Shown: positions 8,613 to 16,709 of the stretch, one piece after another
How the letters are laid out: each line of letters begins with the position of its first letter
Position numbering within the stretch: position 1 is the first letter of the stretch
Assembly (NCBI GenBank): GCA_014841835.1
Contig: JACYUQ010000004.1
Coordinates: 930,001-994,000, forward strand
Direction of reading: 5' to 3'
DNA: 64,000 nt
From: Oxalobacteraceae sp. CFBP 13730
Lineage (GTDB): Bacteria > Pseudomonadota > Gammaproteobacteria > Burkholderiales > Burkholderiaceae_D
Translations under genes and position numbers: made by a program
The notes under the pieces: generated by a model
The model's database searches: none
The model's input: only the letters and a program-made list of their open reading frames with translations
Told to the model about the DNA's origin: nothing

Positions 8613-8631
8613 CGTAACATCATGTGTTACG
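8613..8631. promoter_or_regulatory. Probable Rrf2 operator 2
   Basis: CGTAACA-TCATG-TGTTACG, a perfect seven-base inverted repeat about 30 bases upstream of the regulator start. It probably serves autoregulation. Confidence 0.7.
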
Positions 8632-8660
8632 GATTCTAAGGATTGTTATGTGGAGTAATG

Positions 8661-9080
8661 ATGAGATATGACGCCAGACTGTCACGCATGCTGCATGTGC
8701 TGATTCACATGAGCAAACGCGGTGGCAGGACGACGTCCGACACGATCGCGCTGATGCTCAATACCAATCCGGTCGTTGTACGACGTACGATGGGCTCCCT
8801 CAAACACGCCGGCCTGGTGAGCTCGGATGGTGGTGCCGGTGGCGGCTGGTCGCTGCAGCGGGACATCGGCAGCATCACGGTCCTGGATGTCCATGAGGCG
8901 TTGGGCTCGCCGCAGGCAATCGCGATCGCGGTCACCGTCGATCATCCTGTTTGTCCGGTCGAACATGCCGTGGTCGGTGAACTTGGTGCGCTGTTCGAGG
9001 CGACAGAAGCGTTCATGCTTGAGCGCATGCGCGGTATCACGCTTGCTGCGATCGCTGGCCAGATCGACTTCCCGGCGTGA
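8661..9080 (+). CDS. Rrf2-family transcriptional regulator
   Basis: The 139-residue product has an N-terminal winged helix (MRYDARLSRMLHVLIHM ... VVRRTMGSLKHAGLV, then the GGAGGGW wing) typical of Rrf2 regulators. Only one cysteine (in HPVCPVEH) lies where Fe-S-binding members have three, so it probably does not bind a full cluster; it may sense oxidants or thiol-reactive compounds through this Cys. Start 8661 gives five bases from GGAG; 8658 would leave two. It is divergent from the epoxide-hydrolase-like gene with two palindromes between, suggesting it represses that gene and itself. Confidence 0.85.
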   Translation: MRYDARLSRMLHVLIHMSKRGGRTTSDTIALMLNTNPVVVRRTMGSLKHAGLVSSDGGAGGGWSLQRDIGSITVLDVHEALGSPQAIAIAVTVDHPVCPVEHAVVGELGALFEATEAFMLERMRGITLAAIAGQIDFPA

Positions 9081-9144
9081 TGCATGAAGGTCGCGGCGCT
9101 TTTGTCAGCCAATCCCGCCCGGTTCGACACCGTTGCATGCCATA

Positions 9145-9174
9145 GCGACAAGATAATTTTTAGATAGCTATAAT
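9145..9174 (+). promoter_or_regulatory. Probable promoter of the trehalose operon
   Basis: GCGACA (9145-9150) and a perfect TATAAT (9169-9174) are separated by 18 bases. Transcription would start near 9181, about 30 bases before the ATG of otsA. Confidence 0.5.
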
Positions 9175-9211
9175 CAATCGGTCGGCGTCTTCGTCCCATT
9201 GAAAGAGCTTC

Positions 9212-11500
9212 ATGCGCTTCAGATCCATTCAATTGTCCCTGCGGTTCATCGTTCCCCTTGCCCTCGTGCTGGCGCTATTCGGGTACTTTGCCATTCCGTG
9301 GATGGAAAATCTCACCCAGCGCTGGTTCGTGCGTGACCTGGACACGCGCTCGCGTCTGGTGTCGAGCACGCTGCAACAGCCCCTGCTGACCTATCTCGAA
9401 GATGGTTCCGGCGAACGCATCAACGACGCGTTCGAGCGCGCGATCCAGGACGAGCGCCTGTACGCGCTGGCCCTGTGCTCGACTGACGGCATGCTGCTGT
9501 ACAAAACCTCGACCTATCCGGCCACGCTGGGTTGCCGGGATGGGCAGATCAGCAACGAGGAGGATGGTTCGACATCCAATCCCGTCGTGCGGCTGGCGGA
9601 GGGTCCGGTCCACGTGTCTACGCGCGAACTGATGCAGGACGGCGTCTCTGCCGGCCGCCTGGTGCTGGTGCAGGACATGAGCTTCATCGAGCGCCGCAGC
9701 GCCGACACCAAGAAATACATCCTCGGCCTGTTCGTGCTGATGGCTGGCGCGATTTCCATGATCACCGTGATCATCGCCCACCTGAGCTGGCATGGCTGGG
9801 TGGCCGGCATGCGTGAAATGCTGCGCGGCGAACTGCTGCCGCGCTCGCCACGCCGCGGTGCGGCGCAGCCGGCGCCGGTTGAAGGCGACATGGCGCCGCT
9901 GGCCAGCGAGTTCCGCGCCATGCTCAACGATTACCAGCGCGAGCTGGCCGCCAGCCCGGTCGAGTCAACGACCTGGAGTCCCGAAACGCTCAAGCTGCTG
10001 CTGAACCAGGACCTGGCCGGTGACCAGATCCTCGTGGTCTCGAACCGCGAGCCGTATATCCACGTGGCCACGCCCAATGGCGTGAAAGTCCAGCGTCCGG
10101 CCAGCGGCCTGGTCACGGCGGTGGAAGCCGTGATGCGCGCCTGCTCCGGCACCTGGATTGCGCATGGCGCCGGTTCGGCCGACCGCGAAACGGTCGACGC
10201 CAACGACCACGTGCCAGTCCCGCCCGACAACCCGAGCTATACGCTGCGCCGCGTCTGGCTGTCGAAGGAAGAAGAGCAGGGCTATTACTATGGCTTTGCC
10301 AACGAAGGCCTGTGGCCGCTGTGCCATATTGCGCACGTGCGCCCTGTGTTCCGCTCGACCGACTGGGCCGAATACGTGCGCGTGAACCAGCGCTTTGCCG
10401 ATGCCGTGATCGCCGAAGCGCGTTCCGACAACCCGGTCGTGCTGGTGCAGGATTATCACTTCGCGCTGCTGCCGCGCATGGTGCGCGCGGTGCTGCCAAA
10501 GGCAACCATCATCACGTTCTGGCACATCCCATGGCCAAATCCGGAGTCGTTCGGCATCTGCCCATGGCGCGAAGAAATCCTCGACGGCATGCTGGGCAGC
10601 ACGATCCTGGGCTTCCACACGCCGTTCCACCGCAAGAATTTCCTCGACACGGTCGACCGCTACCTGGAAACCCGCATCGAAGACGAAGCTTCGACCGTCA
10701 GCTATGGCAACCAGCTCACGCAAGTAAAACCGTATCCGATTTCCATCGCGTGGCCTGACGAAATTCCGGGTGAGCCCGATATCGCCGCCTGCCGCGCCGA
10801 GATCCGCCAGTCCCTGTCGCTGCCGGCCGACCAGTTGCTGGGCATCGGCGTCGATCGCCTCGATTACACCAAGGGCATCGTCGAACGCTTCGAAGCGGTT
10901 GAGCGCATGTTTGAGTTGTATCCGGAAATGATCGGCAAGTTCACGTTCGTGCAGATCGCCGCGCCCACCCGCTCGTCGCTGGATGAATACCAGAACCTGG
11001 AAACGCGCGTGCGCGGCCTGGCGCAGCGGATCAATGACCGCTACGCCAGCGGCAGCTACCTGCCGATCGTGCTGAAAACCGAGCACCACGAACAGCGCCA
11101 GTTGCGCACGTACTTCCGCGCGTCTGACGTCTGCAGCGTGACCAGCCTGCACGACGGCATGAACCTGGTGGCCAAGGAATTCATCGCCGCCCGCGACGAT
11201 GAAGGCGGCGCACTGATCCTGAGCCAGTTCACCGGCGCGGCGCGCGAGCTGCATGAAGCGCTGATCGTCAATCCGTACCATATCGAAGAGGGCGCCGAAG
11301 CGCTGTACCAGGCGCTGCGCATGCCGCGCGACGAGCAGCGCGAACGGATGCGCAGCATGCGCCGCCGGGTGCGCGACTTCAACGTGTATCGCTGGGCCGG
11401 GCGCATGCTGCAGGATGCAGCGCGCCTGCGCCAGCGCGAGCGCGTCAAGTCGCGCATCGTCTCGCTCAGCCAGGACCGCGTGCGCAGGGGGGAAGCATGA
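9212..11500 (+). CDS. otsA: Trehalose-6-phosphate synthase with membrane N-terminus
   Basis: GT20 enzyme making trehalose-6-phosphate from UDP-glucose and glucose-6-phosphate. The catalytic part spans about residues 270-740: ILVVSNREPY, QDYHFALLP, TFWHIPWPNPE, GIGVDRLDYTKGI, SLHDGMNLVAKEF. Unlike the roughly 470-residue E. coli enzyme, it has about 260 extra N-terminal residues: a helix at 12-30, a periplasmic stretch of about 140 residues, and a second helix at 170-193. This resembles a chemoreceptor or sensor-kinase input module. The synthase is therefore probably anchored at the inner membrane and may respond to an external signal. It overlaps otsB by four bases (ATGA). Confidence 0.92.
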   Translation: MRFRSIQLSLRFIVPLALVLALFGYFAIPWMENLTQRWFVRDLDTRSRLVSSTLQQPLLTYLEDGSGERINDAFERAIQDERLYALALCSTDGMLLYKTSTYPATLGCRDGQISNEEDGSTSNPVVRLAEGPVHVSTRELMQDGVSAGRLVLVQDMSFIERRSADTKKYILGLFVLMAGAISMITVIIAHLSWHGWVAGMREMLRGELLPRSPRRGAAQPAPVEGDMAPLASEFRAMLNDYQRELAASPVESTTWSPETLKLLLNQDLAGDQILVVSNREPYIHVATPNGVKVQRPASGLVTAVEAVMRACSGTWIAHGAGSADRETVDANDHVPVPPDNPSYTLRRVWLSKEEEQGYYYGFANEGLWPLCHIAHVRPVFRSTDWAEYVRVNQRFADAVIAEARSDNPVVLVQDYHFALLPRMVRAVLPKATIITFWHIPWPNPESFGICPWREEILDGMLGSTILGFHTPFHRKNFLDTVDRYLETRIEDEASTVSYGNQLTQVKPYPISIAWPDEIPGEPDIAACRAEIRQSLSLPADQLLGIGVDRLDYTKGIVERFEAVERMFELYPEMIGKFTFVQIAAPTRSSLDEYQNLETRVRGLAQRINDRYASGSYLPIVLKTEHHEQRQLRTYFRASDVCSVTSLHDGMNLVAKEFIAARDDEGGALILSQFTGAARELHEALIVNPYHIEEGAEALYQALRMPRDEQRERMRSMRRRVRDFNVYRWAGRMLQDAARLRQRERVKSRIVSLSQDRVRRGEA

Positions 11501-12276
11501 CCGCTGCCACTGACAACCTGCAGGCTGCACTCGATTTGCTGGCCGCACCCGATTGCGCGCTGTTTCTCGACTTCGACGGCACGCTGGTGGATATTGCGCC
11601 GCTGCCCGACCAGGTGATCGTCACCGACATGCTGCGCAGCGCGCTGCCGCTGCTGCAGACGCGCCTGGAAGGGCGCCTGGCCCTCGTGTCCGGCCGCCCG
11701 ATCAACGAGCTCGACAAACTGCTGGCGCCGCTGACGTTCCCTGCGGCCGGCGTGCATGGGATGGAGCGGCGCGGTGTCGACGGCGTCGTGCGCCGCCTGA
11801 CGCCGCCCGACTTCGACCTGGTGCGCCAGGCCGCACAGGGGCTGGCGGCGCGCCATCCCGACCTGTGGGTCGAGGAAAAACACGGCGCACTGGCGTTGCA
11901 TTTCCGCCAGGCGCCCGAGTTGCAGGCGCTGTGCACCGACGCGATGCGCGTGGCGGTGGACGCCAGCCCGGGTCTCTTGCTGATGGAAGGCAAGATGATC
12001 GTCGAGGTCAAGTCGAACGCTGTCAGCAAGGGCACGGCGATCCGCGACTTCCTGGCCGACGCGCCGTTCGCCGGTTACCGGCCCCTGTTCATCGGCGACG
12101 ATACGACCGACGAAGCAGGTTTTGCACAAGTACAAAGTATTGGCGGGATCGGCCTGAAGGTCGGCCCGGGCCCCACTGTGGCCCAGTGCCGCATCGCGTC
12201 GGCGGAACAATTGCGCATCGTACTGTCGCAAGCGGCCGCCGCGCCAACCATTGGAAAGGACATACCCCATGAATGA
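11497..12276 (+). CDS. otsB: Trehalose-6-phosphate phosphatase
   Basis: HAD-superfamily phosphatase converting trehalose-6-phosphate to trehalose. The nucleophile motif DFDGT is at residues 25-29 and the conserved magnesium-binding GDDTTDE lies near residue 200. Length (259 residues) is normal. The start ATG overlaps the otsA stop and its own stop overlaps the following GH15 gene by eight bases, so the three are translationally coupled in one operon. Confidence 0.93.
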   Translation: MTAATDNLQAALDLLAAPDCALFLDFDGTLVDIAPLPDQVIVTDMLRSALPLLQTRLEGRLALVSGRPINELDKLLAPLTFPAAGVHGMERRGVDGVVRRLTPPDFDLVRQAAQGLAARHPDLWVEEKHGALALHFRQAPELQALCTDAMRVAVDASPGLLLMEGKMIVEVKSNAVSKGTAIRDFLADAPFAGYRPLFIGDDTTDEAGFAQVQSIGGIGLKVGPGPTVAQCRIASAEQLRIVLSQAAAAPTIGKDIPHE

Positions 12277-14125
12277 TGATTCCCACGAGTCGACAATGAG
12301 TACCGCATTACCGAACGCCCTCGAAGCACGGGGCACCATCGACCCCACCGGTTCGCTCGATTGCGGCGTGATTGGTAATTGCGCCTTCAGCGCCCTGGTC
12401 GACCGCATGGGCCGGATGGTCTGGTGCTGCCTGCCGCGCTTTGACGGTGACCCGGTCTTCAACGCCTTGCTCGATCCGAGCGAGAAGGGCAGCCTGTGGA
12501 GCGTCGAGCTGGAAGACTTCGCCCGCAGTGAGCAGGTGTATGAACCGAACACGGCGGTGCTGCGCACGCGCCTGTTCGACAGCGGCGGCAACGGCATCGA
12601 GATCACCGACTTCGCGCCGCGCTTCCTGAGCCGCGACCGCATGTTCCGCCCGCTGATGCTGGTACGCCGCGTGCGTCCGCTGGGCAGTGGCGTGCGCGTT
12701 CGCGTCATCATGCGGCCGCGCTTCGAGTACGGCGCCAAGGCGCCCGAAATCACGCAGGGTAGCCACCACATCCGCTACGTCGGTCCCGACCAGACGCTGC
12801 GCCTGAACACCGACGCGTCGCTTAATTACGTGATGTCCGAATCGTTCTTCCTGCTCGACCGGCCGCTGAACTTCATGCTGGGGCCGGACGAAACGCTGGC
12901 TGACGGCATCAAGGACACCGCGCACCGCTTCGAGCTCGAGACGATTTCGTACTGGCGCACCTGGTCGCGCCGCCTGGCGCTGCCGCTCGAGTGGCAGGAC
13001 GTGGTCATCCGCGCCGCGATCACGCTGAAACTGTCGCTGTACGAAGACACCGGCGCGATCATCGCCGCGATGACGACCAGCATTCCGGAAGCACCGGGCA
13101 GCGAGCGCAACTGGGATTACCGCTACTGCTGGCTGCGCGACGCGTTCTTCGTGATCCGGGCGCTGAACAGCCTGTCGGAAGTCGGCACGATGGAAGACTA
13201 TCTGCGCTGGCTGAGCAATGTCGTGGCGCGCGCCAAGGGCGGGCATATCCAGCCCCTGTACGGCATCGGGCTGGAAGAAGAGCTGCCCGAATCGATCATC
13301 GAGCACTTGCCCGGCTACCGCAACAACGGTCCGGTGCGCGTGGGCAACCAGGCGCAGGAACACTTCCAGCACGACGTGTACGGCAATATCGTGCTCGGCG
13401 CGGCGCAGGCCTTCTTCGATCACCGCCTGTTCCGCCGCGCGGGGCATGCCGAGTTCGTGCAACTCGAGGCCGTGGGTGAACAGGCGTTCCGCCTGTACGA
13501 CGAACCGGACGCCGGCATGTGGGAGCTGCGCACGCGCGCCCGTGTTCACACCTCGTCGGTACTGATGAACTGGGCAGCGTGCGACCGCCTGGCCAAAATC
13601 GCCGAAGAACTGGACTTGCCCGAGCGCGCCACGTTCTGGGGCGAGCGCGCGGAAATCATCCGCAATCGCCTGTTGACCGAAGCGTGGAGCGAAGAGCGCC
13701 AGGCGTTTGCCGAGAGCCTGGGCGGACGCGACCTCGACGCCAGCGTGCTGTTGATGGCCGAGATCAACTTCATCGACCCGATGGATCCGCGCTTCGTCGC
13801 CACGGTCGACGCGCTGGAAAAGTCGCTGTGCGACGGCCCGTACATGCGCCGCTATGAAGCGCCGGACGATTTCGGCAAGCCCGAAACAGCCTTCAATATC
13901 TGCACGTTCTGGCGCATCGATGCACTGGCGCGGATCGGTCGCGAGGACGAAGCACGCGTCGTGTTCGAGGCCATGCTGGCGGCGCGCAATCACCTGGGCC
14001 TGCTGTCGGAAGACACGCATCCGGTCACCGGCGAAATGTGGGGCAATTTCCCGCAGACGTATTCGATGGTTGGCCTGATCAATTGCGCGATGCGCCTGTC
14101 CAAGCCGTGGAACAGCGTCGTGTAA
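12269..14125 (+). CDS. Glycoside hydrolase family 15 (trehalase/glucoamylase-like)
   Basis: The 618-residue cytosolic GH15 protein is of the type annotated as trehalase or glucan 1,4-alpha-glucosidase. The N-terminal beta-sandwich (residues 15-220) is followed by an (alpha/alpha)6 barrel with RNWDYRYCWLRDA, LEEELPESIIEHLPGYRNN and QAQEHFQHDVYG; the Glu residues in these loops are the expected general acid and base. Start 12269 follows AAGGA; an upstream TTG at 12251 is in frame but less likely. Lying directly behind otsA-otsB, it may recycle or limit trehalose, but its substrate cannot be fixed from sequence. Confidence 0.85.
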   Translation: MNDDSHESTMSTALPNALEARGTIDPTGSLDCGVIGNCAFSALVDRMGRMVWCCLPRFDGDPVFNALLDPSEKGSLWSVELEDFARSEQVYEPNTAVLRTRLFDSGGNGIEITDFAPRFLSRDRMFRPLMLVRRVRPLGSGVRVRVIMRPRFEYGAKAPEITQGSHHIRYVGPDQTLRLNTDASLNYVMSESFFLLDRPLNFMLGPDETLADGIKDTAHRFELETISYWRTWSRRLALPLEWQDVVIRAAITLKLSLYEDTGAIIAAMTTSIPEAPGSERNWDYRYCWLRDAFFVIRALNSLSEVGTMEDYLRWLSNVVARAKGGHIQPLYGIGLEEELPESIIEHLPGYRNNGPVRVGNQAQEHFQHDVYGNIVLGAAQAFFDHRLFRRAGHAEFVQLEAVGEQAFRLYDEPDAGMWELRTRARVHTSSVLMNWAACDRLAKIAEELDLPERATFWGERAEIIRNRLLTEAWSEERQAFAESLGGRDLDASVLLMAEINFIDPMDPRFVATVDALEKSLCDGPYMRRYEAPDDFGKPETAFNICTFWRIDALARIGREDEARVVFEAMLAARNHLGLLSEDTHPVTGEMWGNFPQTYSMVGLINCAMRLSKPWNSVV

Positions 14126-14209
14126 GCGTGTGACATAAGCGCATCGTCGTCATGGCCGGGTCATAATCGGCCTTCACACTTCGTCGCATCACCTTGCGAT
14201 GGAGTGTGC

Positions 14210-14275
14210 ATGAAGCAGAAATCTTCGCCTGACCGGATGGCAGCCTTGGCGCGAGCCGGAAAGCGCCCCTCGTGA
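14210..14275 (+). CDS. 21-residue leader peptide upstream of the glycosyltransferase
   Basis: A short frame with a good ribosome site (GGAG, five bases before ATG) encodes 21 residues, MKQKSSPDRMAALARAGKRPS. Its TGA stop overlaps the GTG start of the next gene (GTGA). This is the classical geometry of translational coupling. The peptide is basic and non-hydrophobic, with no known family. It may act only in cis. Confidence 0.45.
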   Translation: MKQKSSPDRMAALARAGKRPS

Positions 14276-15453
14276 AAGAGGGCGAACTCCAGCGCGGCAT
14301 GGCCGGCAAGACCATCGTTCTGCTCAGCGTCCCGGCTGGCGCCGGTCACACCCGGATTGCCGAGGCCATCCGCGCCTGCGCTGCGGCCGAACACCCGGAT
14401 GCCACCGTCATCCACCTGGATGCGATGGCATTTGCCACGCCGCTGCTGCGCAAGGTCTACACCGATTTCTATCTGCGCCTGATCACCCGCGCGCCGGGCT
14501 TGTGGCGCTACATCTACCGCTGGACCGATGCGGCCCGCCCGGATGGCTTGACCAGCCGGCTGCGGCGCCGGATCGAACGGCATGCGTGCCGTTTGTTAAT
14601 CGATGAAATCGCGGTCTTGAAACCCGACGCGATCATCTGCACCCATTTTCAGCCGGCCGAAGTGCTGTCGCAGCAGATCGCCGCGGGGAAACTCACGTGC
14701 CCGCTGTGGGTGCAAGTCACCGATTTCGACCTGCACCGCATGTGGCTGCAGCCGCACGTCACCGGCTATTTTGCTGCCAACGACGAGGTGGCGTTTCGCA
14801 TGCACGGGCAGGGCGTCGCCGCGCATGCCATCTACGTCGCCGGTATTCCCACGATGCCGGCGTTTTCGCTCACCCACGACCGCGCCGATTGCGCGCGCGC
14901 ACTAGGCTTGAATCCGGCGCTGCCGACCTTCCTTCTGATGGGCGGCGGCGCCGGGCTGGGCGGCCTGCACCGCGTGGCGCAGCAGTTGCTGGCGATTCCG
15001 GGCAATTTTCAGCTCATCGCGCTGGCCGGCAAGAACGTTGCCGAACTGGCTGCGCTGCAGCGGCTGTCCGTGCGCTTTCCGGGCCGGCTGGCGCCGCAGG
15101 GCTACACGGACCGCGTCGAGCGCCTGATGGCGTGCGCCGATCTGGTGGTGACCAAGCCGGGCGGCGCGACCACGGCCGAATGCCTGGCGATGGGCGTGCC
15201 AATGATCGTCAATGCACCGATCCCGGGCCAGGAAGAACACAACGCCAATTATCTGCTCGAGCATGGCGCCGCGCTCAAGGCGGTGGATCTGCCGACGCTC
15301 GATTACCGCATCCGCTACCTGATGGCGCACCCGGAAAAACTGGCCGACATGGCCGCCTGTGCTCGCGCCCTTGGCCGCCCGCAGGCTGCGCGCCACGTCG
15401 TTGAAACCGTTCTGGTGCAAGCCGCCCGCCAACAGGATGCCGCCCATGTTTGA
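14272..15453 (+). CDS. MGDG-synthase-type glycosyltransferase
   Basis: GT-B glycosyltransferase of the monogalactosyldiacylglycerol synthase/MurG-like class, 393 residues. The N-terminal domain starts KTIVLLSVPAGAGHTRIA, with the glycine-rich acceptor loop. The C-terminal nucleotide-sugar domain has LLMGGGAGLGG, GYTDRVERLMACADLVVTKPGGATTAE and NAPIPGQEEHNA, the donor-binding region. It probably transfers a hexose to a lipid at the inner face of the membrane. The GTG start is preferred because of coupling to the leader peptide; the ATG at 14299 is an alternative. It overlaps the next gene by eight bases. Confidence 0.8.
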   Translation: MKEGELQRGMAGKTIVLLSVPAGAGHTRIAEAIRACAAAEHPDATVIHLDAMAFATPLLRKVYTDFYLRLITRAPGLWRYIYRWTDAARPDGLTSRLRRRIERHACRLLIDEIAVLKPDAIICTHFQPAEVLSQQIAAGKLTCPLWVQVTDFDLHRMWLQPHVTGYFAANDEVAFRMHGQGVAAHAIYVAGIPTMPAFSLTHDRADCARALGLNPALPTFLLMGGGAGLGGLHRVAQQLLAIPGNFQLIALAGKNVAELAALQRLSVRFPGRLAPQGYTDRVERLMACADLVVTKPGGATTAECLAMGVPMIVNAPIPGQEEHNANYLLEHGAALKAVDLPTLDYRIRYLMAHPEKLADMAACARALGRPQAARHVVETVLVQAARQQDAAHV

Positions 15454-15913
15454 ATTGGCCGATGGCGCCAGGCTCATGGCGACGGTGTGCGCCGTGCTGG
15501 CGCTGGCGTATCTGTTCGCGCGCGTGGAAGTGGAAATCGAAGGCGAAGCCGGCTGGGCGGCAAATCTGCCGACCTGGCGCATCGAGGAGCATCTGCTGCT
15601 CGATATCTTCTGGGGCGGCCGCGCGCTGACCGGTTACCACCTGTGGATGTTTTCGTTCATCGGACTGGTGTTTCACTTCCCGCTGTTCTTCATGGGCCAG
15701 TGGTCGTGGCAGCTCGAGGCGACGATCATGGCGTCGATCATGCTGTTCTGGATCGTCGAGGATTACCTGTGGTTCGTCATCAATCCGGCCTTCGGCTGGC
15801 GCCGCTTCAAGCAGGTGCATGTGGCGTGGCACAAGCGCTGGGCGCTGGGAGCGCCGATCGATTACTGGCTGTTCGGCGCCATCAGCGCGCTGCTGTTCTG
15901 GTACGGTGCCTGA
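15446..15913 (+). CDS. Small integral membrane protein
   Basis: 155 residues with about four membrane segments (residues 8-24, 60-80, 88-108, 138-153). The middle has a His/Trp-rich cytoplasmic or interfacial loop (WRRFKQVHVAWHKRW). The family is not recognised. It is translationally coupled to the glycosyltransferase, so the two probably act together at the membrane, for instance in glycolipid production. Its last 52 bases overlap the opposing HAD gene. Confidence 0.7.
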   Translation: MFELADGARLMATVCAVLALAYLFARVEVEIEGEAGWAANLPTWRIEEHLLLDIFWGGRALTGYHLWMFSFIGLVFHFPLFFMGQWSWQLEATIMASIMLFWIVEDYLWFVINPAFGWRRFKQVHVAWHKRWALGAPIDYWLFGAISALLFWYGA

Positions 15914-16593
15914 ACCAGGTCGAGTGCATGGCGCACGCGCCCGCATAACTCGCCGGAGGTGCGCGAAATCAGTTCCGGGGGAATGGCGAACTTGTTGGTC
16001 AGGCGATCGTAGTCTTCGAACCCGTACGACACCATGAACGGGTGCATGCCGGTATGGGCCGCCGCCGTGAAATCCTTGTGCTCGTCGCCGCAGATATAAC
16101 CGCGCGCCGGATTGACGCCGAAGCGTTCGCGCACGGCCCGAAACGACGCCGTCTTCTTGTCCTTGAGTGGAATGTGCTCCAGAAAATCCAGTGCGCCGAT
16201 ATCGATGTCGTGGCGCAGGAACAGCTGGCGCAGCGTTTCCAGGGGCTCGATCGTGATGTTGCGCGTGACAATACCCACCGTGATGCCGGGCGCCGCGATC
16301 AGCTCGCGGATCAGGTCGGGAATGCCGTCATACAGCCGGGCTTCTTGCCGGTAAATGTCGGTCAGCGTGTCGACCAGTTTGGCGCGGCTGTTCTTGCGCA
16401 GGTTTTTCTTGATGATCGACGGGAACTGCTTCAGGCCGCCCACGTACTTGAGCAGGTGGTGCCGTTTCTGGAATGCCGTTTCGGCGCCGAGCACGCACCC
16501 GTGCTGGTTGAAGGCCATGGCGATCGCGGAAAAAGCATCGATGGTGGTGCCATCCGCGTCGAGAATGAGAAGCCGTTTATCACTGTTGTACAT
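15862..16593 (-). CDS. HAD-family hydrolase
   Basis: 243-residue HAD phosphatase. Motif I is DADGTTIDAF near residue 11; the position usually followed by GT-L-D is conserved enough for catalysis. Motif II is IVTRN, motif III includes the Lys of LKDKKTASF, and motif IV is CGDEHKD. A helical cap lies between residues 20 and 90. This is phosphoglycolate-phosphatase-like architecture, but the substrate is unknown. Start 16593 has GGGAGC upstream. The 3' end overlaps the opposite-strand membrane protein gene by 52 bases, so the two transcripts would be antisense there. Confidence 0.8.
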   Translation of the reverse strand: MYNSDKRLLILDADGTTIDAFSAIAMAFNQHGCVLGAETAFQKRHHLLKYVGGLKQFPSIIKKNLRKNSRAKLVDTLTDIYRQEARLYDGIPDLIRELIAAPGITVGIVTRNITIEPLETLRQLFLRHDIDIGALDFLEHIPLKDKKTASFRAVRERFGVNPARGYICGDEHKDFTAAAHTGMHPFMVSYGFEDYDRLTNKFAIPPELISRTSGELCGRVRHALDLVQAPYQNSSALMAPNSQ

Positions 16594-16709
16594 GTGCAGC
16601 GCTCCCGATGCCGTTGACCGGACCGGCATGCCAACTTTGCCGGTGCTCACTGTACGTCATCATCGGGCGCTGTCATGACAGGGGTGTGACAAACGGCGCG
16701 CTTGCGCGC

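Noticed and set aside
9965..11548. A 527-codon minus-strand frame opposite otsA
   Set aside because: Antisense artefact of GC-rich coding; no recognisable domain, and the plus strand is clearly GT20.
12308..14020. A 570-codon minus-strand frame opposite GH15
   Set aside because: No motif, and the composition is typical of a shadow frame.
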